The translations under genes and the position numbers were made by a program. From assembly GCA_950295325.1 (NCBI GenBank), contig OX485803.1, positions 19,842,001 to 19,902,000 on the forward strand: a DNA stretch of 60,000 nucleotides. Direction: 5' to 3'. This document shows positions 34,097-45,060 of this stretch, piece after piece; positions within the stretch are counted from its first letter, which is position 1, and every line of letters begins with the position of its first letter. The notes under the pieces are model-generated. The model was given only the letters and a program-made list of their open reading frames with translations. It was not told the DNA's origin and did not search any database. This DNA is from Polytrichum commune (Eukaryota; Streptophyta; Polytrichopsida; Polytrichales; Polytrichaceae).

Positions 34097-37055
34097 TGTG
34101 GTACTTTTGGGCCATCCCCTTTCGAGGGAGCCTAAAAGTATCACACAAACCCTTCGGTGAAGGTGGCATGCATTTGCAGGCGCCCAAGCCGAACCCGGAT
34201 GATAGGTGTATAACGTGAGTAGTTAGATTTTTAAGGGAGATTAAATATGCGTCGTAGTACCTCCGGAGGTTAGGCCTTAGTTTTTTACTAGTGTGGCTTT
34301 AAACTCCACTAACCAATTTCATATCTAGTTCTAACCTTAACCTACAACCTATTCTACGCGCAGACGCACCAGCCTTGAAACCAAGGCAATCCTAATTTGT
34401 GAATTGGAATGGTTCTGATACACCCAACCGGGTGTGACTCATACCACCCTAACTCAACGAACGGAATAACGACAATTTGATGGACCATTCAATTCTTCCT
34501 ATTTCTTTATTTAGTTCTATTTAGTTTTCTAAGCGGAGGAACTTGGCCTAAGTCCCACCCTTCACACAAATTCCTTCTTAATTACTTACTTTTGTTTGCA
34601 CGTCCTAACTTACTACATTAATATATTAGGCATCACCCCTTACTTCGGGTCTTTTGCCAACAAGGGTTTACGATTTATTTTGTATGTTTTGATTGTTAAA
34701 TGTGTTTACACTGGATAGACCACGAAATGCAACTCAATGGGACCAGGGTGACGGGCGACCTGTAGGTTCAACCTGTTGCGCAATCTTCATAAATTGGGGC
34801 CATTACTCCCAATCTATGGGGCCAACAACATAATAGTGGATTCGCGGGTCATTAACCCCACCTTTCCACCAACAACATTCAGAGTGGTCGTGTCGGTGAT
34901 TAATCCGACTTACCACATACGAAACTTGCTAATAAATGAAGCTACTACCACAAAACATACCAAGGGCCCCGAAAACAATGGAATTGGGTACTCCCTTGGC
35001 GGTCAAGTGGTCAAGCCACTTGACCTTACGAGATAGGTGAGTGGGTTTAGAGATGCGTACCTTAGCCGTGCTCCCTCCGATCCTAAATGGAAGGCTTAAG
35101 GTTAGTTAATTTACCTCAATTTTCCTCGGTTGATTTGGGCTTGATGTAGGCCGAGCCGCTACCTCCTTCCTTGCTCCACTTTCCGAGCGTCGACCTTGCC
35201 TCCTTCTTTGTAACTAGTTTGGTAGTAAGCGTACCTTAGTTAACAATTAAAATATAAAGTGTTATTCTGCCCTGTAATTTAATCCTAAGCATAATATTTA
35301 TACTTAGTGCACCAAATTATCTTTCCAATGATCTAAAAATCACTCTAATCGGATAAGAAATGCAAAAGTTATGAGGGTTGGAAGTGTGAGGTCGATTCAA
35401 CCGACCCTTCCAACCCACCTATCTACCTTCTAACTTCAAAAATTCATAGCACATTCCTTACTACTTGGATCTAGGCTTTCCTTATACCATTGGAAAGCTA
35501 TGAACAAGCTCTAACTAGAAAAATTATGACATCAACAGGTTAAGCTAATAGAAATTCAACGGACTCCTTGTAACACAGCAGTCAATCAAGAAGGCTTAAA
35601 CTATGTATCTCGCCTTCAACAATTCATATCTAATTCAAATCTTAGTCAAATCAAACGTTCTATATGACCCTGGAGAGATATTAAAAATATGTGATTAGAA
35701 AGGTAAGCCGAAGTGAACCCAGCAGGTCCTCTGTAATGCAGCAGTCAACCAAAAGTTCTCAAACTATGTGTCCCATCTTGCACAATTCATATCTAATTCA
35801 AATCATGCTCAAATCAAATGTTCTAAGCCATTTTGGAAAGCTACACAAAAGTTCTACTTGGGAAAAATATAATTTCTTGGAATTAAAATTCCTATTGGGC
35901 TCGCAGGTCTGATCCAGCAGCCGCTACCCACAAGACCACCCAGTTTTTCTACTCCATCTTTGAAAATCCATAACTAATTGTCATCTCAACCAAATCACAA
36001 ATGGGAAACGGCTATGGATAGCTATATGAAATCTCTCTAAGACAAAAATGATAAGTATCTTGTTCTAGCTTTTGAACTAAGCCTTCAGGGCATTGGCAGA
36101 TGAGGTCTATAATGCCTCTATTCAAAACTCTACCATCCAACCTACCTCTACAAAAGAAGGAATAATTTTGTTGGTGTGTTAATAAACACACAACCTAACT
36201 AGGAGAGAGAGAGTAGAGGAGGTTCTCAAGCCTTTCTTTTAGACCATTGAGAATACATGCTAAAGGATTTTTTCCTAACTACATTGAAGCAGGGCTTCGC
36301 CCAAAAACTAGAGAAAGAGAGAGAGTAGAGGAGGTTCTCAAGCCTTTCTTTTAGACCATTGAGAATACATGCTAAAGGATTTTTTCCTAACTACATTGAA
36401 GCAGGGCTTCGCCCAAAAACTAGAGAAAGAGAGAGAGCTACAAGGTGGAAGGAGGGGTTTTTAAACCCTCTCACAAAAGGGTTGGACCCCTCCTCCACCG
36501 GATCCATTTTTCAAACCCTTTCCCGAAATTTTGGCTCGGGGGTTTTCCCGGTTGAGGTTGCCACCCTCTCGCCGAGGTGGCTCCGACAAAAAACCTTTAG
36601 AAATCTTTCTAATTTTTCGCCATCGAGTTGACAAGGGGGCAAGTGGGCAAGTAGCCCCCTTGCTCTTTTTTTTTTGTCTTTAAAAGTCTTCAAGCCGATT
36701 TTATCTTCTTACGTAAAACACCTCCAATAGTCTTGTGTGCCTCACACTAACTAATAAACTAACACTTGCTTAGCTAGCATTTACTAACATTTGCTTAATA
36801 GCTAGCATCTACTAACATTTGCTTAATAGCTAGCATCTACTAATATTTGCTTAGCTAGTTGTTTTTACTAGCTAGCACATTTTTTCTACTTTGCTATCTT
36901 CTAGCACTACTTAGTTTCATTTTGACCTTCCTTCTTCTAGGCTAAATGCTAAATGAACTAATTTTTCCTAAATTCCCTATCAATTCTAACTTTTAATGCT
37001 AACATTCTAACTAAAAGTGATCCCGCAGAGTGGTGGACCACTCAAAGGGTTCACA
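34097..37055 (-). repeat. LTR 5 (5' LTR of the minus-strand element)
   Basis: Reverse-complement LTR of the long subfamily with the 112-bp duplication, essentially identical to LTR 4. It abuts the PBS on its left side and the SWIM fragment of the MULE on its right side. Confidence 0.93.
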
Positions 37056-37495
37056 CCTGCATATCCGGATGAGTTTCCCACCCGGCGTTCAGGGAAGTTG
37101 ATTAGGCGCAACAAGAAGGCCCCGTCAACAAAACACGCCAATAATTGTGCCTCAGCCCTATCACTGAAAGCCAAAGTGCACAAACTGTGCATGCTTCCAG
37201 CCCCTGCCTTAGGATGCATCGTCTCCTTGGATTCCGGCACGCCCCCAAAGGTTCAGCAATACTACTTGACGATTTCGCAGCTGCCAGCATGCACTTGTCC
37301 AACTTCAAGGACATGGCAACTAAAGCAATTGGAAAAAGGGGTCAATGGGCCAACTGTAAGCATTTGTACTATTTGTTTACTGTAGTGTGTGGTTTGGACT
37401 CAGAATCAGACACGTTCATTCATGCAGCTAGTTTTAGCTTCAACAAAGTGAAGCGAGTTTTGGAGGGTGGTTTGCTGAAGTACCTTGACTCTTAG
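37056..37495 (+). pseudogene. C-terminal SWIM zinc-finger fragment of a MULE-type transposase
   Basis: Immediately right of LTR 5 the plus strand encodes PPKVQQYYLTISQLPACTCP in one frame and FKDMATKAIGKRGQWANCKH, then LYYLFTVVCGLDSESDTFIH, in another. Together they give the SWIM pattern C-X-C...C-X-H. A single missing base at about 37303 separates the two frames. The frame ends at 37493-37495 after a VLEGGLLKYL tail. SWIM fingers typically lie at the C-terminus of MULE transposases, and this one is 450 bp from the right TIR in the expected place. The catalytic part is absent, presumably lost with the insertion or rearrangement of the LTR element on its left. Confidence 0.7.
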
Positions 37496-37914
37496 AGTTT
37501 TCTGTTTCTTTAAAGTAACATATGTATGTAAGATTTGTTATAATCATGATGTAGTGAGACTAAAAGGGCCACTACAAGACATTTGACGCACCACATGTAT
37601 TTCGTTGTTCCAAAGTTGCGTGACCTTTTTAGAGTACCACTAATTCTCATTATACTGAAACAATACGTGTTTGACTTGAGACAAACCCATATTTATTACT
37701 GATATTAGTTCCAAATGTTCAATTTAACACCCTAAACCATATTTTTCACTGATACAATAACATTTTTTCCTGTATCAGAGCCCTTAATTGTCCACGGTCA
37801 TAGGTCACACTGTTCACTAAGTTTAGAAAAAAAAGTTACTAAAAATAAATTTAGTCCAACAATACCATAAATTTACTGCTTAAAATAACATTTTAATCAA
37901 AATATCTTGGAAGT
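37496..37914. other. Right arm of the MULE, no gene
   Basis: AT-rich sequence between the SWIM stop and the right TIR. Nothing recognisable was seen on either strand. Confidence 0.6.
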
Positions 37915-37946
37915 TACCGCTCACCGCTCGCAAAATAGCTTCGTCC

Positions 37947-37956
37947 TACACACAAA
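37947..37956 (+). repeat. Right target-site duplication TACACACAAA of the MULE
   Basis: Identical to 11477-11486. It is followed by GAACACAGTTGG, which continues the interrupted coding frame. Confidence 0.9.
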
Positions 37957-39859
37957 GAACACAGTTGGTCACTTGGCCATCTCGAATGCTAGCCTTCGTC
38001 ATCTAACATTGCAGGATGCTCATAGAAACAGTTACTATAAAGATAGGATTTTGTCAAAGTATGCTCCCAATGAGGTGCTTTGTATAATCCATGACAAAAT
38101 GGATTATGGGAAAACGGCTCTTTCCGTTTTCGCGCACAAAAACAAACGTGTTGACAAATACGAGCGATTCCCCATATCCATTGCGGGGATGATTGCACAT
38201 GGTCACTCAGATGTGAATTATGCGCATTATATCCTTGATATGTACCCATCCGATGCCAACTTCACTATCACCTCGATGATGAAGTTGCTTTGTCAACTTG
38301 AGGTACAACCTGTTTGCTCTAGTAGACACATTCCGATTTTGTCCATAGGTGATCCTTTACACGACGCATTGGTGGTTGGTGTAGAGAAGTGTTCAGGAGT
38401 ACTTCCCTTGCCACCGCCCGCAAGTATTCCTCCTACAGTTTGCCACCCCTCCTGCTTGTTCAAATGGACAATTGTGCGAAGGACAACAAATCAAAATACA
38501 ACATGTTGTTTTGGTCAGCTCTGACTGCAAAGGGAATTTTTCGGGAAGTCAGGGTGTCTTTCCTTATTGTTGGACATACGCATGAGGATGTGGATGCAAT
38601 GTTTGGGAGGTTTGGACAAAGGCTGAAGATTGAGGATTGCCATACATTCCCAAACCTCATGGCATCGTTCATGGCTGTTGGGGAACCCACTATTGTCCCG
38701 TCCTTAATCCACGAGGTTGCAGATTTCAAGGAATGGGTGAAGGGATACTACAATGAGTTTGGTCAAGATCGACTTATTGGGCATTCCAAGGCGCACCAAT
38801 TCCGTTTTTATGTAGATCCTCAAGGAGTGCCATTGATGCAGTACAAAGTGTATTGTACAGATCCAAGTTGGGTGCATGATGGAGGAATTGCTCTTTGGAA
38901 GGTGGACCCTATCACAAAGAAGACCATGGTCCCAACAGGTTAGTGGGTCCTTTGTTTGTATTGCTTTGGAAGTGCACTAGAAAATACATGGTGTGAAGTA
39001 TGTGGCCCACGGGTGATCACCCGTGGGCAGTTAGTCCGTGGTATTGCTCCGAGCTCATTGTATGTTTGTTTTTGTAGGGTGCCCCCGTCCCGTTCCAAAG
39101 AGGGAGATGAAAGATTCCGTAAACATAAAGCTTGGGGTGCAAGGTTTTATTAAGTATTGGAAGGATACGGCAGATCAAGATAGTTCGGGTCAATATATGG
39201 AGTCCATTGCACCAACAATTTTATATTGGGAGAATGTGCTTGCGGCTATGGATCAACCTTTACTCCCAACTCCATCTGAACTTAGCGAGCCATTGTGGCC
39301 AGCTACACGGTTCTCCATTGCACCAACCCTTCATGTGGATAATGTGCATCTACTTGAGGAAAACATCACTGATTATGCTTACATGGGGCCAGCTAGTTCT
39401 CGACCTGTTGAGACCTTCCGTCCCGGCGCACATATCAGGGTTGGCCATTATGTGTTACTACGTCCTAGTGAGGATTGTCCTAATCCAGTGTGGATGGGAC
39501 GAGTGATTTATGAGCCGAATTTGGCACATATCCGCCCTAATCCTCGTTCCATTGAGATTGTCTATTATGTACCGGTCCTTGGCCAAAGGAACAAGAAGAC
39601 CTTAGACGAACGTTATGAGGAATGGGACACGGCAAAATCTTTTCGATGGACGAGGCTCAAGGACTATGCACCAGCTCATCAATCCCTAGATTGTGTTGTG
39701 GCATCATGGGCAAGACAAAGGAATGCGTCCGATGACAATGTTCTCATCCCAGCTCGGCAAATTCTTTTCGCAAAGGATAATTTAGATCGATGCACTAGAG
39801 GTGAGAAAATGACTGATGGAGATACTTTCGAGGATGGGGTACCAACAGAAGACCTCTAG
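37957..39859 (+). pseudogene. C-terminal half of the DUF7869-type gene
   Basis: This continues the protein begun at 10441. The core has VLCIIHDKMDYGKTALSVF (about 38079-38135), MIAHGHSDVNYA, then, after a 1-nt frameshift near 38385, VQMDNCAKDNKSKYNMLFWS and FLIVGHTHEDVDAMFGRFG. The spaced acidic residues (HDKMD, MDNCAKDN, GHTHEDVD) are the hallmark of DUF7869 and are compatible with an RNase H-like DDE fold, but that is inference. A GT-AG intron, 38939-39077, joins in phase to the last exon (39078-39859), which ends at TAG. The tail from about 39400 is a globular, possibly BAH- or Tudor-like extension (GAHIRVGHYVLLRP, NPVWMGRVIYEP); I could not assign it firmly. Confidence 0.75.
39005..39028. 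repeat. 24-bp perfect palindrome in the DUF7869 intron
   Basis: GCCCACGGGTGA followed by its exact reverse complement, inside the intron 38939-39077. A degenerate relative (CCACGGGTGTTCACCCATGG) is at 40128-40147. Confidence 0.8.
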
Positions 39860-40750
39860 ATTAAAGTTGCATTGCTCATTCCTCGGTATCCATGGATGGA
39901 CTTTCATGGGTGGGCTAGATGGTTGACACCATCTAGCCTGTTTGGAGCTCAATTTTAATTTTGTGAGCATTAATTAGAGAGCCGTAGACATTGATATTTG
40001 TCCCACGGATGTTCAAATTACCACTTTTAAAGGCATTTTTTTTGTAAATTTTCATGTGCATTGTCATATTAGCCAGCGTGTTTAATATGTGGGAGTCCTC
40101 CAATGTGCATGGTGGAAACAAATAGTCCACGGGTGTTCACCCATGGAGTGTAGGCACAATCCTTTTGTCTTCCTTGATGGGATCCTCCATATTACAATTG
40201 ATTGTTTGCCCGGTTTCATTGGAACACTTGGTTTGTGGTCCCTAAAACCTCTACGGGTATTCTCTCGTACAAAAAAAACAATCATTGCGTTCCCATCACG
40301 TTCCCCACATTAAAATGAGCGGACCATTTGTCTCATTTTAGTTAATATCCCCATCAAAGTGAAATTGTTAATTAATTAATTAATGATTTTAGTACTCGTG
40401 TTTATCGTTATCCGTTGTAGAGGGTAATTCCCTAGTCATAGCATTGTGTTGAAGACAAGAGGGTGATGCCTCGGTCTTTAATATGGTGCATGACAAAGGT
40501 CAGCCCCTCACTCTCGGTATTGTGGTGACTGTTAATTTGAGGAATGACACGGAGGTGATTCTCCGGCTTGACTAAAAATTGACATGAACATGTTTATCCC
40601 CTGTTTGGAATTTTCACTTAAGGGGATTTGCAGGTTCTCTTTCCTCACCTCCATAATTTTTAAGTCACACCAAGAAAAGTGATAACATTAAAGAGGGAAG
40701 TCGGTGAGGAGTGTATTTGGTCAAGTAAGGGTTGATCGATTTTTTATGGA
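39860..40750. other. Intergenic stretch, no supported gene
   Basis: Mostly AT-rich, with the imperfect palindrome near 40128. It should include the 5' untranslated part of the next gypsy element, but I could not find an LTR boundary. Confidence 0.5.
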
Positions 40751-43700
40751 ATGCAAGGTAAAACTCGATCCCAAAAACCAAACTTGACACTAGGATTAGA
40801 AAAATCGACGCGTAAGAGGAGATCATCTAGGATTAGCGAAGGGTTAGGAGAAGTTGATGTTAGAATAGAAAGTTGTTTGAATGTCGAGCCTAGTATTAGA
40901 TCATTGTTAGATACATTAGAATCGGAGGCTCAACTTGAGAATGAGGCAACTCCTTCCAAGTTGAGTGGTGAGACTTCATCGGAAAATTGTATACTTAGGA
41001 AAAAAATTCCGATAAACGTTAATAGGGGGTTACAAGGGAGCGCACCGGTTACCATGGATCCGGATCGAGGGATGGATCCACCACCCATACCTCCTATGCT
41101 ACCCATTGATCCATTTGTTAGGCCGAAAGGCTTACCAATCATGGTTCCACAAAACTTACAAGTGGTGGACATGCCTTCCTACCTCCCTAAGTTTTATGGA
41201 ACTAAGGATGAGAATCCTTCTAGGCATATGAAGAGGTACATGGAGAAGTTAGCTAGTTCACTCGTGACTAATCCGGGGTATTGGCTAGTATGGTTCCCCA
41301 CCACTTTAGAGGGTGAGGCTTATAAGTGGTATAGGGATCATGTCGAGGGACATTTTAGAGGATGAGACCAATTACAAAGGGAGTTCTTGAACGAGTTATG
41401 TTCGGAGGTTTGTCAAAGCACGGCTTTGAGGGCATTAGCTTCATTGAAGCAAGGTAGGGAAGAGGAGATTTCGGCTTACATTAGGAGATTTGATTTAGTG
41501 TATACACGATTTATGGGCACCATGCTTAACGATGACACACTAAAACAATTCTTCATTCAAGGGTTCTTTAAGTCGGGAACAATTAAGGGTGTTCTTGAGA
41601 GAAATCCTCATACATTGGCGGATGCCAAGCGGGCGGCTAGAGAGATAGAGAATTTAGATAAAGATCACGAGAGATTGTGGAAAATGGAAGATGAATTGAT
41701 ACCTCAATTCATTCTCATTCGATCTAGGGTGGTCACGAGAGAACCGGTTTAGTTCCTTATGTTATGGTCGAGACGGGTCCACGTCCTTTAGCGGTTAGAG
41801 AACCGGCGCCACTTCTAGCATTACCGGCCCCTAGAGCGGATCCTCACCTTGAGGAAGTGGATAGAAGGTTGGGTGTTAGTCAATTGGGATTTCAAGAGGC
41901 GATGATCAAACAAATACAAAGCCTCACGGATCAAATGTCGTTAATGATTAAGAATCAACAACTGGGACCTCCTCCCCCAATTGAGTCGGGTAGACATTTG
42001 TCGGGTTTATGGTGTGTGCAGTGCGGCCAACTGGGCCACACTTGTCAATTTTGTAAAAATGGACAAAACCGTGATCAACGAAAAAACGGTGGTCCACCTC
42101 CACAAAAGCAACGAGACCAAGCACAACCTCAATATGGTCAAGGAAACAATAGGGGTCCTCCTCCTAGGGGTCAAGGTGGTCAAGACAATGAGAAGAAGGA
42201 ATTCCATCAATTTTATGGAAGGTGGCATGCCCAAGGTCAATGTTGGTCCGAAGGACAAGGTTATGGTTGTGGTTATTGTGGCAGAAGTCATTATTCGGAC
42301 GAATGTCGTCAACCGGACAAGGTTATTAGTGTACCTTACCCGGTGGCCAATCCACAACAACAAGCGCGAGACAACATGACGGGAGCTAGACCACAAGGTG
42401 GACCACCGAATGATCTTAGGCCACCGAATTTGTACTATGACCATGTTAATGCAAGACAAACGTTTCATCCACCGGCGGGATTACAAACGTCAAACGGGTA
42501 CATTCCGATTCAAGGTAGACAAGGAGGTCCTCAAAACTTTAACAATAAGCGCCAAGCCCCTCCTACGGATCCGGGTCCGTCTAATTCTCAAGACGTTAGA
42601 TTTATGGATGGTGTGATGGATGCTCATTATGATGACACGCTTCCTCTCCCAATGGAGATTGGAGAGGAACAAGGTCAATGGCCTCCACACACGAATACCA
42701 TTACCTATGAGTTGAGGAATCTAGATGATGAGGTCATTCATGAGGCACCGACTTTGGCGGTCACAACTAGGGCTATAAAGGAGAAAAATCCATTAGAGGT
42801 AGGAGTGGAGGCTCAAGAGGAATATTCTTCGGACGAAGGCATTAACATTTCCGAATTGGACAAGGTGGCTAGAGTAGCTAGAAGGGTCACTAAAGAGTTG
42901 GAAAATGAGAATGTGATTCTCCATGATAGGGAGAGACCTAATGTTGTTCATGATTTAGAGGGTAGTGATATGGAAGAATTGGAAGGACCGGAAATTCCTT
43001 TGGATGAGTTTGATGGTGTCGGTAATGCCAAAGTGGAGAAGTCAAGTGTGTATGATTTATGGGCCGACCTTAGTTCGCTCAAGGCGGACATAACCTTTGG
43101 ACAACTATTGGAGATTTCACTCGTCGCACGGAAGACTCTCAAGGACGGCATGCCGGTGAATAGAAGAACTAGGAAGGTGAAAACTAGAATTGCCGCTAGA
43201 ATTCAATCACAAGGAGGTCGCGATGTAAAGGCTATAGAGATAGAGGTCATCATAGTGGACAAGGTGGTTCCCAATGTACTAGTGGATGGAGGTAGTAGTT
43301 TGAATATCTTGCCGGAACACACTATGAGGAAATTGGGTCTTGGTCTTACGGGTCCTTCACCTTTGATTATAAACATGGCAAATCAAAGCTCAACCACACC
43401 TTTGGGAATGATTAAGGATTGTAGGATGACCACCAGGGGAGAGGAGTATTTAGTCACTTTTCATGTGATTAAGATGCATTCAAACAAGGACACATTCCTC
43501 ATCTTGTTGGGAAGACCTTGGTTGAGAATGGCGGACGCCATAGTAGATTGGGGAGGGGCGAAGCCATCCATTACTTATGGTCCTAAGGATAATCGAGTCA
43601 TAGTGTCAATTGGGTCATTTGGAGGGTGGATGAAGAAGGAATTGTACCTACCATTGGAGGAGGAAGGTGTTGACAAAGCCAAGGATGAGAGAGGGGAGGC

Positions 43701-44073
43701 TCTAGTGAGAGTTGTTCATCCCAAAAGTCAAAACACTATCATGGATTCGGGTTCGGGAGGTTTAGGTCCTAGGTTCTACCATTATGGGGATAATGGGGAG
43801 TATGCACAATGGTTAAGGGAATATCCCGAGTCGGAGTTCTATATATTGGCAACATCTCACCATCCATGTTTGAGTGATGAGAGGTTTAGTTCTAGTGGCG
43901 AGGATTGTTCATTGTTGGAGCCATGTGAGGTGCTCACCGAAGAGGAGTGGATTTTAGGGGGTTTGACGCCTTGGGTGGATAGTGTGGATGATAATGATGT
44001 TAATCTAGTACACGTGGATGGGACTCAAGAGAAGGAGGCTATCTTGGAGGCTTCTAAGTTAGAGGAACCTTGA
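40751..44073 (+). pseudogene. Gag and protease of a third, truncated gypsy element
   Basis: The same Gag family as the minus-strand element: MPSYLPKFYGTKDENPSRHM, LVWFPTTLEGEAYKWYRDHV, FIQGFFKSGTIKGVLERNPH. A TGA at 41363-41365 replaces a conserved Trp, and an indel near 41752 changes frame. The third segment (41764-44073) has zinc knuckle CVQCGQLGHTCQFC, a CGYCGRSHYSDEC variant, an acidic linker, and the protease LVDGGSSLNILPEHTMRKLG...LLGRPWLRMADAIVDW. It ends at TGA 44071-44073. No LTRs were found on either side. Confidence 0.9.
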
Positions 44074-45060
44074 CATTTTAGGACTACATCTACGGGGATA
44101 GTTGTCGGTCACGACATCAAGGATTATCCCAATGTGCCAGCGGATTGGTATAGAAACAAAGATGAGCAAACCTACGTGTCGGAGACGGATTGGCGGTATG
44201 TGGATGTGAAGTTGAAGAATGACAAGGTCCGCCAAATGAAGATGGATCTAAATTGGAGGAGAAGGAGGTTAGGGAGTATATCGAATTGGTAGATGAATTT
44301 AGTGACACCTTTGCTTGGTCATACGATGAACTTAAGGGGATTCCTAGGGAAATGGTGGAACATCGTATTCCGTTGATTCCGGGAGCGAAACCAATTAAAC
44401 AAAAGGAAAGAAGAATGAACCCGAAATTGCAATTGGTGGTTAAGGCGGAATTAGAAAGATTGTTGAAGGCCGGGTTTATTAAGTCGGTAGAAATTACGGA
44501 TTGGGTGTCTTCAATGGTTTTGGTGAAGAAAAAGAACGGAAAGTTAAGGGTGTGTGTCGATTATACGAAATTGAACGCGTGCACACAAAAAAATCATTTC
44601 TCCTTACCATTTATCACGTTGCTACTTGAGGAGGTGGGAGGTCATGCAAGATATACTTTTATGGATGGGTATTCGGGCTACAATCAAATTTCGATCGCCC
44701 TACAAGATATCCATAAGAGGGCTTTCACTACACTTTGGGGGACTTTTGTGTGGATCGTAATGCCATTTGGGCTATGTAATGCCCTGGCTACTTTCCAACG
44801 ATTAATTATGTACATCTTCAACGACTTGTTGTTTGAATCCATGACCGTATTTGTGGATGATTTTAGCACTCAAAGTAATATGAGTGATCACTTACATTAT
44901 GTTAGAGAGACGTTGGTGAGGTATAGGAAGATGATGTTAGCTTTGAACCCGGATAAAACATTCTTAGGAGTCAATAGGGGAGTATTGCTAGGCTATGTTG
45001 TTAACGAAAAGGGGAGGGAACCGGATCCGGAAAAGGTTGTGGCCATAAGCGAGTGTTGTA
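44074..45060 (+). pseudogene. Truncated reverse transcriptase of the third gypsy element
   Basis: The frame after 44073 first carries TGIVVGHDIKDYPNVPADWY, the linker before RT, then shifts near 44255. RT follows: ELKGIPREMVEHRIPLIPGA, VLVKKKNGKLRVCVDYTKLN, YSGYNQISIALQDIHKRAF and VMPFGLCNALATFQRLI. The catalytic position reads FVDD. Similarity ends at about 45055 (GREPDPEKVVAISE). The rest of RT, RNase H and integrase are missing, so the element is cut off by a deletion or by the sequence that follows. Confidence 0.88.

Larger units (their letters stand above)
26563..37055 (-). mobile_element. Minus-strand gypsy LTR retrotransposon with RT, RNase H and integrase core deleted
   Basis: Two inverted-orientation LTRs (26563-29522 and 34097-37055) of 2960 and 2959 bp bracket a 4.6-kb interior. 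Next to the 5' LTR, after a 4-nt spacer, minus strand TGGTGCGTCCGCCGGGAG (34092-34075) is a good primer-binding site, complementary to a tRNA 3' end. The interior encodes Gag and protease, then jumps in frame to the last part of integrase. The outside 5-mers CCTCG (26558-26562) and CCTGC (37056-37060) do not match, so the insertion may be rearranged. The two LTRs look almost identical, suggesting a recent insertion or conversion. Lacking RT, the element would depend on a relative. Confidence 0.88.
11487..37946. mobile_element. 26.46-kb Mutator-like element (MULE) carrying a ParB-methyltransferase gene, with nested LTR elements
   Basis: The ends are inverted repeats: left GGGAAAAGCTATTTTGCGAG (11487-11506), and right, read inward on the minus strand, GGACGAAGCTATTTTGCGAG (37946-37927). 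Similarity continues for about 10 more bases of GCGGTGA-type repeats, three units left and two right. They are flanked by the 10-bp direct repeat TACACACAAA. Excising the element with one repeat copy rejoins the DUF7869 coding frame exactly. The 10-bp duplication, G-rich TIR starts and a SWIM zinc-finger fragment next to the right end all point to the MULE superfamily. Subtracting the nested LTR elements (12724-15545, 21675-24636, 26563-37055) leaves about 10.2 kb. Its cargo is the minus-strand ParB-methyltransferase gene and the palindrome-bearing repeat array. No complete transposase remains. Confidence 0.85.

Noticed and set aside
37021-37055. The SWIM fragment starting inside LTR 5
   Set aside because: The open frame extends into the LTR only by chance; the protein similarity begins after the LTR edge at 37056.
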